Shown piece by piece: positions 25,188 through 34,732 of a stretch of 64,000 nucleotides of DNA. A model generated the notes under the pieces. The model had not been told where the DNA came from. It searched no databases and saw only the letters and a program-made list of their open reading frames with translations. The number at the start of each line of letters is the position of its first letter. The stretch's first letter is position 1. The translations under genes and the position numbers were made by a program. This DNA is from Hyphomicrobiales bacterium (GTDB lineage Bacteria; Pseudomonadota; Alphaproteobacteria; Rhizobiales; Rhizobiaceae), in contig UCIT01000004.1 of NCBI GenBank assembly GCA_900472625.1, positions 1 through 64,000 of the forward strand, given 5' to 3'.

Positions 25188-27146
25188 ATGGATGAGTTGA
25201 TGCAGCAATTCGCCATCGAAGCTCGAGAGCTTATTCAACAAGCCTCGGATGATCTGCTGGCGCTTGAGGCGGCCCCTCACGATCGACAACGACTTGAGAG
25301 TGCATTCAGGGCTATACACACTCTGAAAGGCTCGGTCGGGCTGTTCGATCTGGCTTCCATGCACAACGTGCTGCACCAGTCAGAGGATATTCTGTCCAGA
25401 GCACGAGCAAGCACCATCGTCGTGGATGTTAATCTGATCGATCCCCTTCTGGCCGTTATCGAATGGGTTGACGAAAGCATCGACGGCATCGTCAAGGAAG
25501 GACGCCTCTCGCAAGCCCAACAAAAACAGGCAACTCGTCTGCTCGGCTTGGTCAGCGGGAAAATGACGGAGCGGGAAACGGATGAACTCACCAATGTGCC
25601 TTCAACGATACCCGAATGGGCATCCGCGATGCGGGATCGATTGCCCGTTGCCCAGCGAGATGAACCCCTCGTTGCGATCAGCTACAGGCCACATCCGGAG
25701 TGCTTTTTCAACGGTGACGACCCATTGGCGACTATGTCGCGTCTGCCGGCGATTCGACACCTAGAGATTGCTTTCGGTGGGCAATCCCAGTCACTAAACA
25801 CATTCGACCCATTTCGTTGTAGCTTGCTGGTTAACGCCATATGTGAGGGGCCTCTCTCCGCAGTGGAAGCCGAATTTCGGTTGATACCCGATCAAGTTGA
25901 ACTCGCACCGTTACCAGGTATCGCGACCGAAGCATGGAGCCAGAAGGAAAGCCGGCCGGAACGGCTCGGTGAGCGACAGGCTTCAACCATGCGGGTCGAT
26001 GCGGCACGAATCGACAGTTTGGTAGAAATCGCTGGCGAGCTGATTGCAGCTAAGAACGGTCTCCCTCTGATTGCGGAAATGGCCCGTGCCGGGGGCAATG
26101 ACCCGCTCGCCAAGGCGATCTATTCGAGCCACCTGGAAATCGAGCGTCTGGTCGGATCGTTGTATAGCGCGGTTACCCGAGCTAGGATGATACCGCTGGA
26201 GCAGACATTTCGGCGTTTCCCGCGACTGGTTCGAGAAACTGCCGCCAAGCTCGGCAAGTCCGTTGATCTGATAATCGAAGGCGAAACGGTCGAAGCAGAT
26301 CGAGAAATCGTCGAAAGTCTTTTCGAACCATTGTTGCATTTGGTCAGAAACAGCCTCGATCACGGTATCGAGCAGGAAGCAGAGAGGCTGAAAGCATCAA
26401 AATCGCCAAGGGGACGCATTAGTCTCCGCGCGACACAACAGGGGGAAGCAATAGACCTGGAGGTCAGCGACGACGGACGCGGTATGCTGTCCGAGGATAT
26501 CCTCCGCGCCGCTACAGATCGTGGCTTGGTCACCAAGACGACAGCGGCAAACTTGACGGAATTGGATATTCTGCAGTTCGTTTTTGCTCCCGGGTTTTCG
26601 ACAACAGATTCAGTATCCGACCTGTCGGGGCGTGGCGTCGGTTTGGACGTCGTCAAAAGATCTATTCAAAGGCTCGGTGGTGACGTTGAGATACAGACGG
26701 TTGTGGGAGAAGGAACTTCGTTTAATTTGCGACTACCCGTCAGCTTCTCAATGACACAGATCATGGTCGTCGAAGTCGATGGAGAGCGTTTCGGCGTTCC
26801 CATCGCAGACGTGATCGAAACCCAAAAGGTCCCCATTTCAGCCGTGCAATTGGTTAGGGGAAATCGGGCATTCATTCTCAGAGATCGGACGGTGCCGCTG
26901 CTTCATCTCGGTCAGTTGCTGAATACCACAGGCTTGAGAAAGGCGTCGAACGAGATGAAGGTCCTGATCGTTCAAGCAGGGGCGGAGCGCATCGGCGTAG
27001 CAGTCGATAAGATAGCCGAAAGAGTAGAGACGTTAACCCGTCCCCTTGCCGGGCTACTTCAAGGCATGACAGGGATCGCCGGCACCACGCTTCTAGGCGA
27101 TGGAAAGGTTCTACTCGTCCTCAACCTTGAGGAGCTTATTGGATGA
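25188..27146 (+). CDS. cheA: Chemotaxis histidine kinase CheA (non-canonical linker)
   Basis: This 652-aa kinase starts with an Hpt domain (phosphoacceptor His44 in AIHTLKGSVGLF). A linker of roughly residues 130-265 includes RPHPECFFNGDDPLATMSRL; this is the type of middle domain seen in CheA proteins of alternative systems, in place of an ordinary P2. Then come the dimerisation segment (RIDSLVEIAGELI), the ATPase (HLVRNSLDHGIE near 384-395, DDGRGM, GRGVGLDVVK) and a C-terminal CheW-like domain. It autophosphorylates and should pass phosphate to the CheY and CheB of this operon. Confidence 0.95.
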   Translation: MDELMQQFAIEARELIQQASDDLLALEAAPHDRQRLESAFRAIHTLKGSVGLFDLASMHNVLHQSEDILSRARASTIVVDVNLIDPLLAVIEWVDESIDGIVKEGRLSQAQQKQATRLLGLVSGKMTERETDELTNVPSTIPEWASAMRDRLPVAQRDEPLVAISYRPHPECFFNGDDPLATMSRLPAIRHLEIAFGGQSQSLNTFDPFRCSLLVNAICEGPLSAVEAEFRLIPDQVELAPLPGIATEAWSQKESRPERLGERQASTMRVDAARIDSLVEIAGELIAAKNGLPLIAEMARAGGNDPLAKAIYSSHLEIERLVGSLYSAVTRARMIPLEQTFRRFPRLVRETAAKLGKSVDLIIEGETVEADREIVESLFEPLLHLVRNSLDHGIEQEAERLKASKSPRGRISLRATQQGEAIDLEVSDDGRGMLSEDILRAATDRGLVTKTTAANLTELDILQFVFAPGFSTTDSVSDLSGRGVGLDVVKRSIQRLGGDVEIQTVVGEGTSFNLRLPVSFSMTQIMVVEVDGERFGVPIADVIETQKVPISAVQLVRGNRAFILRDRTVPLLHLGQLLNTTGLRKASNEMKVLIVQAGAERIGVAVDKIAERVETLTRPLAGLLQGMTGIAGTTLLGDGKVLLVLNLEELIG

Positions 27147-27439
27147 CCGTGTGCATTGACGGCAAAGCAATTCTCTTGAGGGGATCGTGCGGCGTTGAGG
27201 AAGTTGAGCTCTTCGTGAGTTACCTGGAAGCGAGACCGGACCTGCCCGTCGATTTGACTGGGGTTGAAGCCGTTCACACAGCCTTGTGGCAGGCGATCAT
27301 GATTTACCGACCAATAGTGACTGGATCGCCCAACTCACCATTTCTTGAGGCCAAGCTTTTGCCCGCGCTCCGGTCATCGATGGAACAAGACAATGAACCA
27401 GACGCGGGCGAACTTGCGAAAGCTTCGCCATACAAATAA
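27143..27439 (+). CDS. STAS-like small protein of the chemosensory operon
   Basis: The 98-aa product overlaps cheA by four bases. The stretch VDLTGVEAVHTALWQAI resembles the STAS core strand and the following helix, where an anti-sigma-antagonist fold would have a Ser or Thr. It is short for a STAS domain (usually about 110 aa), so assignment is tentative. Proteins of this kind occur in some alternative chemosensory operons; the role here is unknown. Confidence 0.6.
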   Translation: MTVCIDGKAILLRGSCGVEEVELFVSYLEARPDLPVDLTGVEAVHTALWQAIMIYRPIVTGSPNSPFLEAKLLPALRSSMEQDNEPDAGELAKASPYK

Positions 27440-27491
27440 GTGTAACAGCATATTCCGGCCGTTAGGCTGATAGCTGAAATCGAGGAAGATA

Positions 27492-27875
27492 ATGACGGTC
27501 AACATTCTGGTCGTGGACGACAGCAAGCTGGCTAGAATCGTAGCTTGTAAAGCCATTTCGGCCCTACAGCCGGAATGGAACAAGGTTGAAGCTGGGAGCG
27601 CTGCTGATGCTCTATCGATTCTCGGCGAGCAACGGATCGATGTCGCAATTCTCGACTTCAATATGCCGGACAAGGACGGCCTTGAACTTGCCTCAGAGTT
27701 GCGTGCGGACTACCCCGTGATGCCGATTGCAGTCATCACGGCGAATGTACAGGATGAGATCGTAGCGAGGGTGCGAGCTCTCAATGCCACCTTCGTCGCC
27801 AAACCAGTCACTCAGGACGCGCTTAGCAGCTTCATCTCCGGAGCTGCACTTCGGCTGAAGAAAGCCGGGATATGA
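27492..27875 (+). CDS. cheY: CheY-type response regulator
   Basis: The 127-aa product is a single receiver with the VVDDS acidic pair, Asp55 (ILDFNMPDKDG), the Thr of VITAN and the Lys of FVAKPV. It sits between the STAS-like gene and cheC, and its stop overlaps the start of cheC by four bases. It is the likely output of this CheA, with CheC as its phosphatase. Confidence 0.9.
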   Translation: MTVNILVVDDSKLARIVACKAISALQPEWNKVEAGSAADALSILGEQRIDVAILDFNMPDKDGLELASELRADYPVMPIAVITANVQDEIVARVRALNATFVAKPVTQDALSSFISGAALRLKKAGI

Positions 27876-28510
27876 TCAAAAACAACATCGAACTCGACGA
27901 ACTCGAGCGAGACGCCCTAACTGAGCTCGTCAACATCGGCGTCAGCAGGGCTGCCGCAAGCCTTCGAAAAATGGTCAATCGAGAGGTACTTCTTTCCGTG
28001 CCCTCAGTCGAGATCGTGACCAGAAAATCTGCGGCGTCTTTGATCGGGCAACGGGAAAGTGAGTCTCTGATTGCGGTGCAACAGCAGTTCGAAGGGCCTT
28101 TCTCGGGCCGTGCCTTGCTGATTTTCCCTCAGAGCAACGGTTTATCGCTTGTTCGGGCCATCGTCGGCGACGAAATCAACGAAGCAGGCATAATCGAAAT
28201 GGAAGACGAAGCGCTTACAGAAACCGGAAACGTCATTTTGAATGGCTGCCTTGGTTCAATGGCGAATATGCTTCAGCATACGTTGAAGATGTCGATCCCC
28301 AACGTTCGTCGAGGGGATAGCACACTGTTATTTGAGGCTCTCCGCAGCAGTAGCGACGAAAACTTCGTGCTTTTCCTATATATCAACTTCTCGGTGCGGG
28401 AACGCGACATCCGGGGTTACATCGCCATGATCATGGATTTGCCATCCCTCGAGAAACTCAAGCAACTGATCGCCGATTTTATCGAGCGAGTAATGGCGGA
28501 AGACGAGTGA
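27872..28510 (+). CDS. cheC: CheC-type phosphatase
   Basis: The 212-aa protein opens ELDELERDALTELVNIGVSR, the first active-site helix of CheC/CheX/FliY phosphatases. A second helix, ETGNVILNGCLGSMANML, carries the paired Glu and Asn. Most alphaproteobacteria use CheZ or a second CheY as a phosphate sink, so a CheC here marks this operon as unusual. It should dephosphorylate the CheY encoded by the overlapping upstream gene. Confidence 0.88.
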   Translation: MIKNNIELDELERDALTELVNIGVSRAAASLRKMVNREVLLSVPSVEIVTRKSAASLIGQRESESLIAVQQQFEGPFSGRALLIFPQSNGLSLVRAIVGDEINEAGIIEMEDEALTETGNVILNGCLGSMANMLQHTLKMSIPNVRRGDSTLLFEALRSSSDENFVLFLYINFSVRERDIRGYIAMIMDLPSLEKLKQLIADFIERVMAEDE

Positions 28511-28537
28511 CTGTCATGATTTCAGGCTGGGCCCACC

Positions 28538-30901
28538 ATGTCTAAGGATTTTCAGGGACCCGACGCAGCGCATTCCACCGGTCGTTCCGAGTTTGAAGTT
28601 GCCCACCGCCGCCTGCAGCTCACACTGGACGCCGCAGGAGCAAGTTGCGAATGGGAATGGGATATCGCAAACAAAAAGCTCGTTGGTGACGCCCGCTTTG
28701 CGGCGATCACCAACCAAGACCCTGTCGCTCTAGCAGATGGCGTGAGCACCGATCATTTCTTCAAGTCCATTCATCCAGACGACCTCAAACGTGTGAAACT
28801 CGCTGTCGCTGGGATTCTTGCCGGCTCAGAAGTCTTTTCCAAAGATTATCGACTTCTAAAGGGCGACGGCGGCTATCGCTGGGTCCATGCAAGCGGCCAA
28901 GCTATTCGAAACGCCGACTACGAACCGACTAAGTTCGTTGGTATGCTTGTCGATGTAACAGAACAAAGGCGAGTCAGCGAGCAGTTACGGATCGCGCAAT
29001 CTGCTGGTGGCGTAGGGACGTTCGAATACATTGTTGGCTACAGCACCATCAACGTCTCGGAACAGTTCTGCAGGCTATTCGGTCTGCATGCGACCAAGTT
29101 CCTGCCCGTGGCCACCCTCAATAGCCTTATCCATCCCGAAGATGAGCGAGTTATCGATCTTAAAACTCCCGATCCCTCCGAAAGCGGCAGAAATGTCGAG
29201 TTCCGTGTTACGAGGGCTGATGATGGGGAGGAAAGATGGCTTGCTTGCCGCGGCGAGTACGTCGACGGCATTGAATCCAGCGGTGGACGTTACGTTGGGG
29301 TGGTGTTTGACATCACGGATGCGAAGAACACGCAGGAACGACTGAAGGAGGCGAATGAGGAGCTTTCCGAGTTGGCTCGTGAAAGTCTGCGAGAGCGTAA
29401 CCGTGTATGGAAAAATTCGAGGGACCTTCTTGTCGTTATAGACACCGACGGTGCATTCCGCGACGTCAACCCGGCATGGGCGAGTATCCTTGGCCACGAT
29501 CCACAGGGTATTATCGGGAAAAAAGTCATTGAGTTTGTCTGGGCCGAAGATCGCGACCAAGTCAAACCAGAGTTAAAGAAAGCGATCGATAACACTTACA
29601 ACGCGCTGGAACTCCGGCTCACCCACGCCGACGGAACGCCAAGAACGATATCCTGGATGACTTCGCGTGAAGACGATCGCGTTTACGCTTACGGACGAGA
29701 CGTCACGCTCGAGCAACACCAGAAGGCAATTCTGGAAGACACCGAAGCCCAGTTAAGGCAATCTCAGAAGATGGAGGCTGTCGGCCAACTTACAGGCGGG
29801 ATAGCGCACGATTTCAATAACATGCTCACTGGCGTCATTGGTGGTTTAAGCATTATCAAGCGCAGGATTGCTGCCAATCGCACTGAGGACCTCGATCGAT
29901 TCATCGATGCGGCCACGACGTCTGCCCACCGGGCCGCGTCGCTCACACATCGCCTTTTAGCCTTTTCGCGTCGACAGTCACTGGAGAAAAAGCCAGTCGA
30001 AGTGACACGCCTCGTCAATTCCATGGAAGACCTTTTTCGCCGAACACTGGGTGAGCAAATCGAGTTGGAAGTAAATCTCGAACCCAACGCGTGGCACGCT
30101 ATTACCGATGCTAATCAGCTCGAGAGTGCGATTCTCAACCTTGTAATCAACGCTCGTGACGCGATGCCCAAAGGCGGCAAATTGACAGTCGAGACCACGA
30201 ACTTGGCGTTATCCGACGCCGATATTGTCCGCGGAGAGTCGCTTCAGCCCGGACATTATGTCGTTCTGGCAGTTAGCGATACAGGCATTGGCATGTCTCA
30301 AGCGACGATTGATAAGGCTTTTGATCCGTTCTTTACCACGAAGCCAATTGGTCAAGGAACAGGCTTGGGGCTATCGATGATCTACGGTTTTGCGCAGCAG
30401 TCGGGTGGACATGCTCGCATCTATAGCCAAGTGGGGCTGGGTACGACGGTCAAACTATATCTCCCGGGTGCGCCGGATACGATCAACGTAGATACTTCAG
30501 CAACTGAAGCCAATTTTGTGCCACCCCGCGGCGATGGCGAGACCGTTCTCGTTGTGGAGGACGACGATTCCGTTCGGATGCTTGTAGTCGATGTCTTGAC
30601 AGAGCTGGGTTATCAAGTTTTAGAAGCGATTGATGGCCCTACTGCACTGCCCTTAATCGAAGGACGCACACGCATCGATCTTCTGATTTCTGATGTTGGG
30701 CTACCCGGTCTGAACGGTCGCCAGCTTGCGGAGATCGCGCTGATAGCGCGACCAGCGTTAAAGGTCCTCTTTATCACAGGCTACGCGGCTACCGCGGCCT
30801 CGCGAGCTGACTTTCTTGCTCCTGGCATGGAGATGATAACTAAACCGTTTGCAATCGACGATCTCGCGCAAAAAGTTCGAGAGATACTGACGACAACATG
30901 A
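28538..30901 (+). CDS. PAS-rich hybrid histidine kinase (PAS x3-HisKA-HATPase-REC)
   Basis: The 787-aa soluble protein has PAS-type units around 25-145, 150-270 and 295-395; the first two end in the PAC-like FVGMLVDVTEQ and YVGVVFDITDA. HisKA is centred on His424 (GGIAHDFNNMLTGVIGG), followed by the ATPase (NLVINARDAMPKGG, GTGLGLSMIYGF) and a C-terminal receiver (SDVGLPGLNGRQ, TKPF). The HDFNN type with a terminal receiver is common in proteobacterial sensory kinases. It starts 27 bases after cheC, so it may belong to the chemosensory operon. Confidence 0.92.
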   Translation: MSKDFQGPDAAHSTGRSEFEVAHRRLQLTLDAAGASCEWEWDIANKKLVGDARFAAITNQDPVALADGVSTDHFFKSIHPDDLKRVKLAVAGILAGSEVFSKDYRLLKGDGGYRWVHASGQAIRNADYEPTKFVGMLVDVTEQRRVSEQLRIAQSAGGVGTFEYIVGYSTINVSEQFCRLFGLHATKFLPVATLNSLIHPEDERVIDLKTPDPSESGRNVEFRVTRADDGEERWLACRGEYVDGIESSGGRYVGVVFDITDAKNTQERLKEANEELSELARESLRERNRVWKNSRDLLVVIDTDGAFRDVNPAWASILGHDPQGIIGKKVIEFVWAEDRDQVKPELKKAIDNTYNALELRLTHADGTPRTISWMTSREDDRVYAYGRDVTLEQHQKAILEDTEAQLRQSQKMEAVGQLTGGIAHDFNNMLTGVIGGLSIIKRRIAANRTEDLDRFIDAATTSAHRAASLTHRLLAFSRRQSLEKKPVEVTRLVNSMEDLFRRTLGEQIELEVNLEPNAWHAITDANQLESAILNLVINARDAMPKGGKLTVETTNLALSDADIVRGESLQPGHYVVLAVSDTGIGMSQATIDKAFDPFFTTKPIGQGTGLGLSMIYGFAQQSGGHARIYSQVGLGTTVKLYLPGAPDTINVDTSATEANFVPPRGDGETVLVVEDDDSVRMLVVDVLTELGYQVLEAIDGPTALPLIEGRTRIDLLISDVGLPGLNGRQLAEIALIARPALKVLFITGYAATAASRADFLAPGMEMITKPFAIDDLAQKVREILTTT

Positions 30902-31263
30902 TTTCATGCCGCATAATGTTTAAGATCGACAGCCGTTTGTGAAGCAGTTCAGGCCACAGACGGCTTAAAGATAAAAGCCGCGAGTGGTGGAACGTCGCTT
31001 TCTGGACCTATAGCCGCTCGCAACGCGATGATAATGCAGACGGGCGACAACGTTCAACGACAAGAGAAGCCGGTCAAATCCATCTACTTACCATGTAGTT
31101 GGACGTTGGCGAAGTATCTGGGTAATCGGCCTCTCGTGCATCTGATGCGCATCCGATCGATCGAGAACGGTTTCCCTAGGCAAGGAAAGGGCGCTCTGAA
31201 GTGGCCGCGTAGCACGCAGGCGACCGAGCCTGGCGATCCTGCGTCAGGTTACGCTTGTCCTGC
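30902..31263. other. Intergenic region of about 360 bases
   Basis: Apart from a stem-loop near its left end, I see nothing firm. A 79-codon open frame at 31028-31267 lacks a ribosome site and a recognisable family and is not called. Confidence 0.4.
30931..30965 (+). terminator. Stem-loop after the hybrid kinase gene
   Basis: AGCCGTTTGTG pairs with CACAGACGGCT (one G-T pair) around a 13-base loop, 30 bases after the stop codon. The sequence after it is A-rich rather than T-rich, so termination strength is uncertain. Confidence 0.45.
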
Positions 31264-31671
31264 TTAGAGAATAGGCGCTTGCAGCAGTTTTAGCAGTATC
31301 GGTCGGTAGTCATTCAGCGCAAACGTCAAGTCGTCCAACTCGGGAAGCTTGAACCATCCAAGATCGGAATGCTCATCTCCCAGGAGCAAACCGCTACCCC
31401 CTGACCACTCCGAGACGACATAGATATAGAATGGTGTGGTCTTCGATTTGTCGTCTGGCTCGTAGACAGTTGCCAGCAGCGTGAAAGAGGTGGGCGTCAG
31501 TCCAACCTCTTCCTGGCATTCACGAATGAGGGCATCTTCGGCCTCCTCACCGCGATCAACATGTCCACCCACAAGGTCCCACCGTCCAGCCGACCATTTC
31601 CGGTGCTCTGCGCGTTTCACAAGGAGAACTTTTTGATCAGATATGAACGCTGCGCAGACGATCTTTTTCAT
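31264..31671 (-). CDS. Nudix hydrolase
   Basis: The 135-aa protein has a perfect Nudix box (GHVDRGEEAEDALIRE, then CQEEVGL), with the Glu residues that bind Mg2+. It would hydrolyse a nucleoside diphosphate linked to another group; the substrate cannot be told. Single-domain size is normal. It is followed leftward by intergenic DNA and preceded by the broken corA gene on the same strand. Confidence 0.9.
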   Translation of the reverse strand: MKKIVCAAFISDQKVLLVKRAEHRKWSAGRWDLVGGHVDRGEEAEDALIRECQEEVGLTPTSFTLLATVYEPDDKSKTTPFYIYVVSEWSGGSGLLLGDEHSDLGWFKLPELDDLTFALNDYRPILLKLLQAPIL

Positions 31672-32118
31672 CGAGGCCTCGTTTTGATTTCACACGCCAG
31701 AGGTTCTGTCTGGCAACCGAAGCTCAGAACCAACCCTTCCTCCAAAACCAAAGCAGTGGAGCCACGGCACTAAGAATAATTACACTCCACGCGAAGGGGT
31801 AGCCCCATGTCCAGTTCATTTCCGGCATGAATTTGAAATTCATTCCCCACACGCCGGCCATGAGTGTGGGTGGTACCCCGACCACCGAGGCAATCGTTAG
31901 GACTTTGAAAATGTCGTTCTGTTCGATCGTGATGAAGCCCAGGACCGCATCCAGCAGGAACTGCGTCTTGTCGGACAGGTGCGTCTCGTAGTCGCTCAAT
32001 GATGCAACGTCTTTTGAGACGGCGTGGAGCTGATCTCGAAACTCGTCGGACAACATTTCATGGCAGACATCGAGCGTGAATGTCGCCATCCTCCCCACAC
32101 CAAGCAGTACATCGCGTG

Positions 32119-32126
32119 CCTTTGAA
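32119..32126. repeat. IS target-site duplication, left copy
   Basis: CCTTTGAA here and again at 34725-34732 directly flank the IS ends. Collapsing the two copies restores the corA reading frame. Confidence 0.88.
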
Positions 32127-32131
32127 TGCAA

Positions 32132-32225
32132 ATTCCGAGGCATGTCGCCCCCTGATTCCGACATGATGCCGCCCCCCAATTCCGAGAATTAGTCGCCCCC
32201 CAGTTCCGAGATGATGTCGCCCCCT
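32132..32225. repeat. Left-end multiple repeats of the IS21 element
   Basis: Four tandem-like units each read TTCCGA followed by a variable 5-8 bases and TCGCCCCC or CCGCCCCC. Three matching inverted units lie at the right end (about 34656-34719). Confidence 0.75.
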
Positions 32226-32300
32226 GATTGGGGTGTTTGTCGGGGTGTCCTGCTGGTGAGAAGTTCGTCCCTTTCAGGTGTGCTGAGAGGAAGGAACGCA

Positions 32301-33848
32301 ATGCCAGCGGAGAGAGTAGCGATGCGGCGTGTCCGCGAGATTTTAAGACACAGATTTGAAGAAGGGCTCGGCCACAAGTCGATTGCGGTGCGTGTTGGGG
32401 CTGCTCCTTCGACCGTGCGTGAGACATTGCGCCGTCTGGAGCGTGCCGGGCTATCGTGGCCGTTGGCTGAGGATGTCAGCGATGCGGTACTGGAAGCTGC
32501 CCTCTATAAGGCTGCCGGGACAAAGACAGGTCATCGGCGCATCGCCGAGCCTGATTGGGCGCAGGTTCACCGCGAGCTGAAGCGCAAGCATGTGACGCTG
32601 CAGATCCTGTGGGACGAATATATCGGCCTTCATCCTGAGGGTTACCGCTATTCCCGCTACTGTGATTTGTATCGCCATTGGGCTTTGAAGCTGCCTGTGA
32701 CGATGCGCCAGGATCATGCGGCTGGCGAAAAGCTCTTCGTCGATTATGCAGGCGACACGGTCACTGTTGTGATCGACAGATTGTCCGGTAAGACGCGGCA
32801 GGCTCATCTGTTTGTTGGAGTGCTCGGCGCTTCGAGCCTTTCATTTGCCCATGCCCGCTGGAGCGAGACACTTCCCGACTGGATCGAATGCCATCTGCTT
32901 GCGCTTGAGACATTCGGCGGCGCACCGGCTCTGCTTGTTCCCGACAATGCCAAGGTTGCCGTCATCAAGGCATGCCATTTTGATCCGCAGGTCAATCGCA
33001 CCTACACCGGGATGGCGACACATTACGGCAGCGCGGTTCTTCCAACGCGACCACGTCGGCCGCGCGACAAGGCGAAAGTCGAAGCGGCGGTTCGCATCGT
33101 CGAGCGCTGGCTACTGGGTCGGATGCGACATCGCGTGTTCTACAGCCTTGCTGACGTGAACAAAGCGATTGGCGAACTCCTCCAAGATCTGAACGACAAA
33201 CGCGTCTTGCGCCGCATTGGGCGCACAAGGCGACAGTTATTTGAAGAGCTCGACTATCCCGCCCTGCGACCGCTTCCGGTCGAGCGATATGTCTTTGCTG
33301 AATGGAAGATACGCCGGGCTGGCCTCGATTATCATGTCGATATCGACAAGCACTTTTACTCCGTGCCCTACCGGTTTGCCCGTGAGCAGGTCGAGGCACG
33401 GATCACTGCCAACACGATCGAGATATTCTACAAGGGCGAACGGATCGCAGCCCACAGGCGATCAAGCGGCAATGGCAAGCACACGACGATACCGGAGCAC
33501 ATGCCATCTTCCCATCGGCGGTTCGCCGACTGGACGATCGAGCGTATCAGCCGCGAGGCATCGGCAATCGGATCTGACGTCGCTTTGCTCTGTGACCGCA
33601 TTCTCGCCGACCGCCCGCATCCCGAACAGGGCTACAGAGCTTGCCTCGGCATCATTCGGCTCGTCAAAGCTTTCGAGCGGGAAAGGGTCAATGCAGCCTG
33701 TGGCCGAGCATTGGAAATCGGCGCTCGAACCTATGGATCGGTGCGCTCCATTCTCGACAATCACCTGGACCGACCATCGACCTCATCGGCTCCATCGTCT
33801 GAACCCATCCACCACTCCAACATCCGCGGTTCCCGCTATTACCACTAA
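32301..33848 (+). CDS. istA: IS21-family transposase IstA
   Basis: The 515-aa transposase has an N-terminal helix-turn-helix (GHKSIAVRVGAAPSTVRETL) and an integrase-type core with FVDYAGDT for the first catalytic Asp, LVPDNAKVAV for the second and RDKAKVEAAVRIVERW for the Glu. The C-terminal part fits IstA. ATG 32301 follows GAGAGGAAGG; the upstream ATG at 32211 lies in the terminal repeats. istB follows after 11 bases. Confidence 0.93.
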   Translation: MPAERVAMRRVREILRHRFEEGLGHKSIAVRVGAAPSTVRETLRRLERAGLSWPLAEDVSDAVLEAALYKAAGTKTGHRRIAEPDWAQVHRELKRKHVTLQILWDEYIGLHPEGYRYSRYCDLYRHWALKLPVTMRQDHAAGEKLFVDYAGDTVTVVIDRLSGKTRQAHLFVGVLGASSLSFAHARWSETLPDWIECHLLALETFGGAPALLVPDNAKVAVIKACHFDPQVNRTYTGMATHYGSAVLPTRPRRPRDKAKVEAAVRIVERWLLGRMRHRVFYSLADVNKAIGELLQDLNDKRVLRRIGRTRRQLFEELDYPALRPLPVERYVFAEWKIRRAGLDYHVDIDKHFYSVPYRFAREQVEARITANTIEIFYKGERIAAHRRSSGNGKHTTIPEHMPSSHRRFADWTIERISREASAIGSDVALLCDRILADRPHPEQGYRACLGIIRLVKAFERERVNAACGRALEIGARTYGSVRSILDNHLDRPSTSSAPSSEPIHHSNIRGSRYYH

Positions 33849-33859
33849 GGAGAAGTTAC

Positions 33860-34597
33860 ATGCTTGCACATCCTACCCTTGATAAGCTGAATGCCATGGG
33901 CCTGACCGGCATGGCCAAGGCGTTCCACGAACTGATCACCCACGGAGAGAGTGAACAACTCTCTCATGCCGAATGGCTTGGGCTCCTGCTCGAGCGAGAA
34001 TGGAGCTCTCGCCACGATCGCAAGCTTGCCACCCGATTGCGGTTTGCCAAGCTGCGCCATCACGCCGTGCCAGAGGATGTCGATTACCGTAGTGAACGCG
34101 GACTTGATCGGGCGCTGTTCATGAGGCTCATCGCTGGAGACTGGATCGATGCGCACGACAATCTCGCGATTTGCGGCCATTCGGGCGTTGGCAAAAGCTG
34201 GTTGGCCTGCGCCCTCGGCCACAAAGCATGCCGGGACGATCGCTCAGTTCTCTATCAGCGCGTTCCTCGGCTGTTTGCCAATCTCGCTCTGGCTCATGGC
34301 GATGGTCGCTACGCCAGACTGCAACGCACTCTTGGCCACGTCCAGCTTCTGATCCTTGATGACTGGGGGCTGGAGCCACTCAATGAGCAAGCGCGTCATG
34401 ATCTCTTGGAAATCCTCGAAGATCGCTACGGACGTCGCTCAACGATCATCACCAGCCAACTTCCTGTGTCAGCCTGGCATGACTTTATCGGCCACCCCAC
34501 CTACGCTGACGCCATTCTGGATCGCCTCGTCCACAACGCACACCGCATCGACTTATCAGGCGATAGCCTGCGGCGAAATCAGCCACGAAAATCTTGA
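33860..34597 (+). CDS. istB: IS21-family helper ATPase IstB
   Basis: The 245-aa protein has the IstB/DnaC-type AAA+ fold with Walker A GHSGVGKSWLACAL (about 111-120) and Walker B LLILDDWGLEPL. It assists IstA in target choice and strand transfer. It is full length and intact, so the element may still be mobile. AAGGAGAAGT precedes the ATG. Confidence 0.93.
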   Translation: MLAHPTLDKLNAMGLTGMAKAFHELITHGESEQLSHAEWLGLLLEREWSSRHDRKLATRLRFAKLRHHAVPEDVDYRSERGLDRALFMRLIAGDWIDAHDNLAICGHSGVGKSWLACALGHKACRDDRSVLYQRVPRLFANLALAHGDGRYARLQRTLGHVQLLILDDWGLEPLNEQARHDLLEILEDRYGRRSTIITSQLPVSAWHDFIGHPTYADAILDRLVHNAHRIDLSGDSLRRNQPRKS

Positions 34598-34724
34598 CTC
34601 CCAACCACGATAGACTGAAAACAATCGAGACCAGCAGGACCCCAGCCTCAAGGGGGCGAGATCATCCCGGAATCCGGGGGCGCTATCATCTCGGAACAAA
34701 GGGGCGGCTTCATCGGAATCTGCA

Positions 34725-34732
34725 CCTTTGAA
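34725..34732. repeat. IS target-site duplication, right copy
   Basis: Second copy of CCTTTGAA, immediately beyond the right IS terminus TGCA. Confidence 0.88.

Larger units (their letters stand above)
32127..34724 (+). mobile_element. Complete IS21-family insertion sequence (2598 bp)
   Basis: The element starts TGCAAATTCCGAGGCATGTC and its right end, read inward on the other strand, is TGCAGATTCCGATGAAGCCG, so it has TG...CA termini. Each end carries several related repeats of about 20 bases built on TTCCGAGATGATGTCGCCCC, the multiple transposase-binding sites typical of IS21. It contains istA and istB, both intact, and is flanked by an 8-bp duplication. Length and gene order fit IS21. Confidence 0.93.

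Noticed and set aside
19896..28510. Flagellar chemotaxis locus
   Set aside because: No fli, flg, mot or canonical CheY pair is present, and the CheA, CheC and receptor types differ.
31028..31267. 79-codon open frame between the hybrid kinase and Nudix genes
   Set aside because: No ribosome site, no recognisable protein pattern, odd composition.
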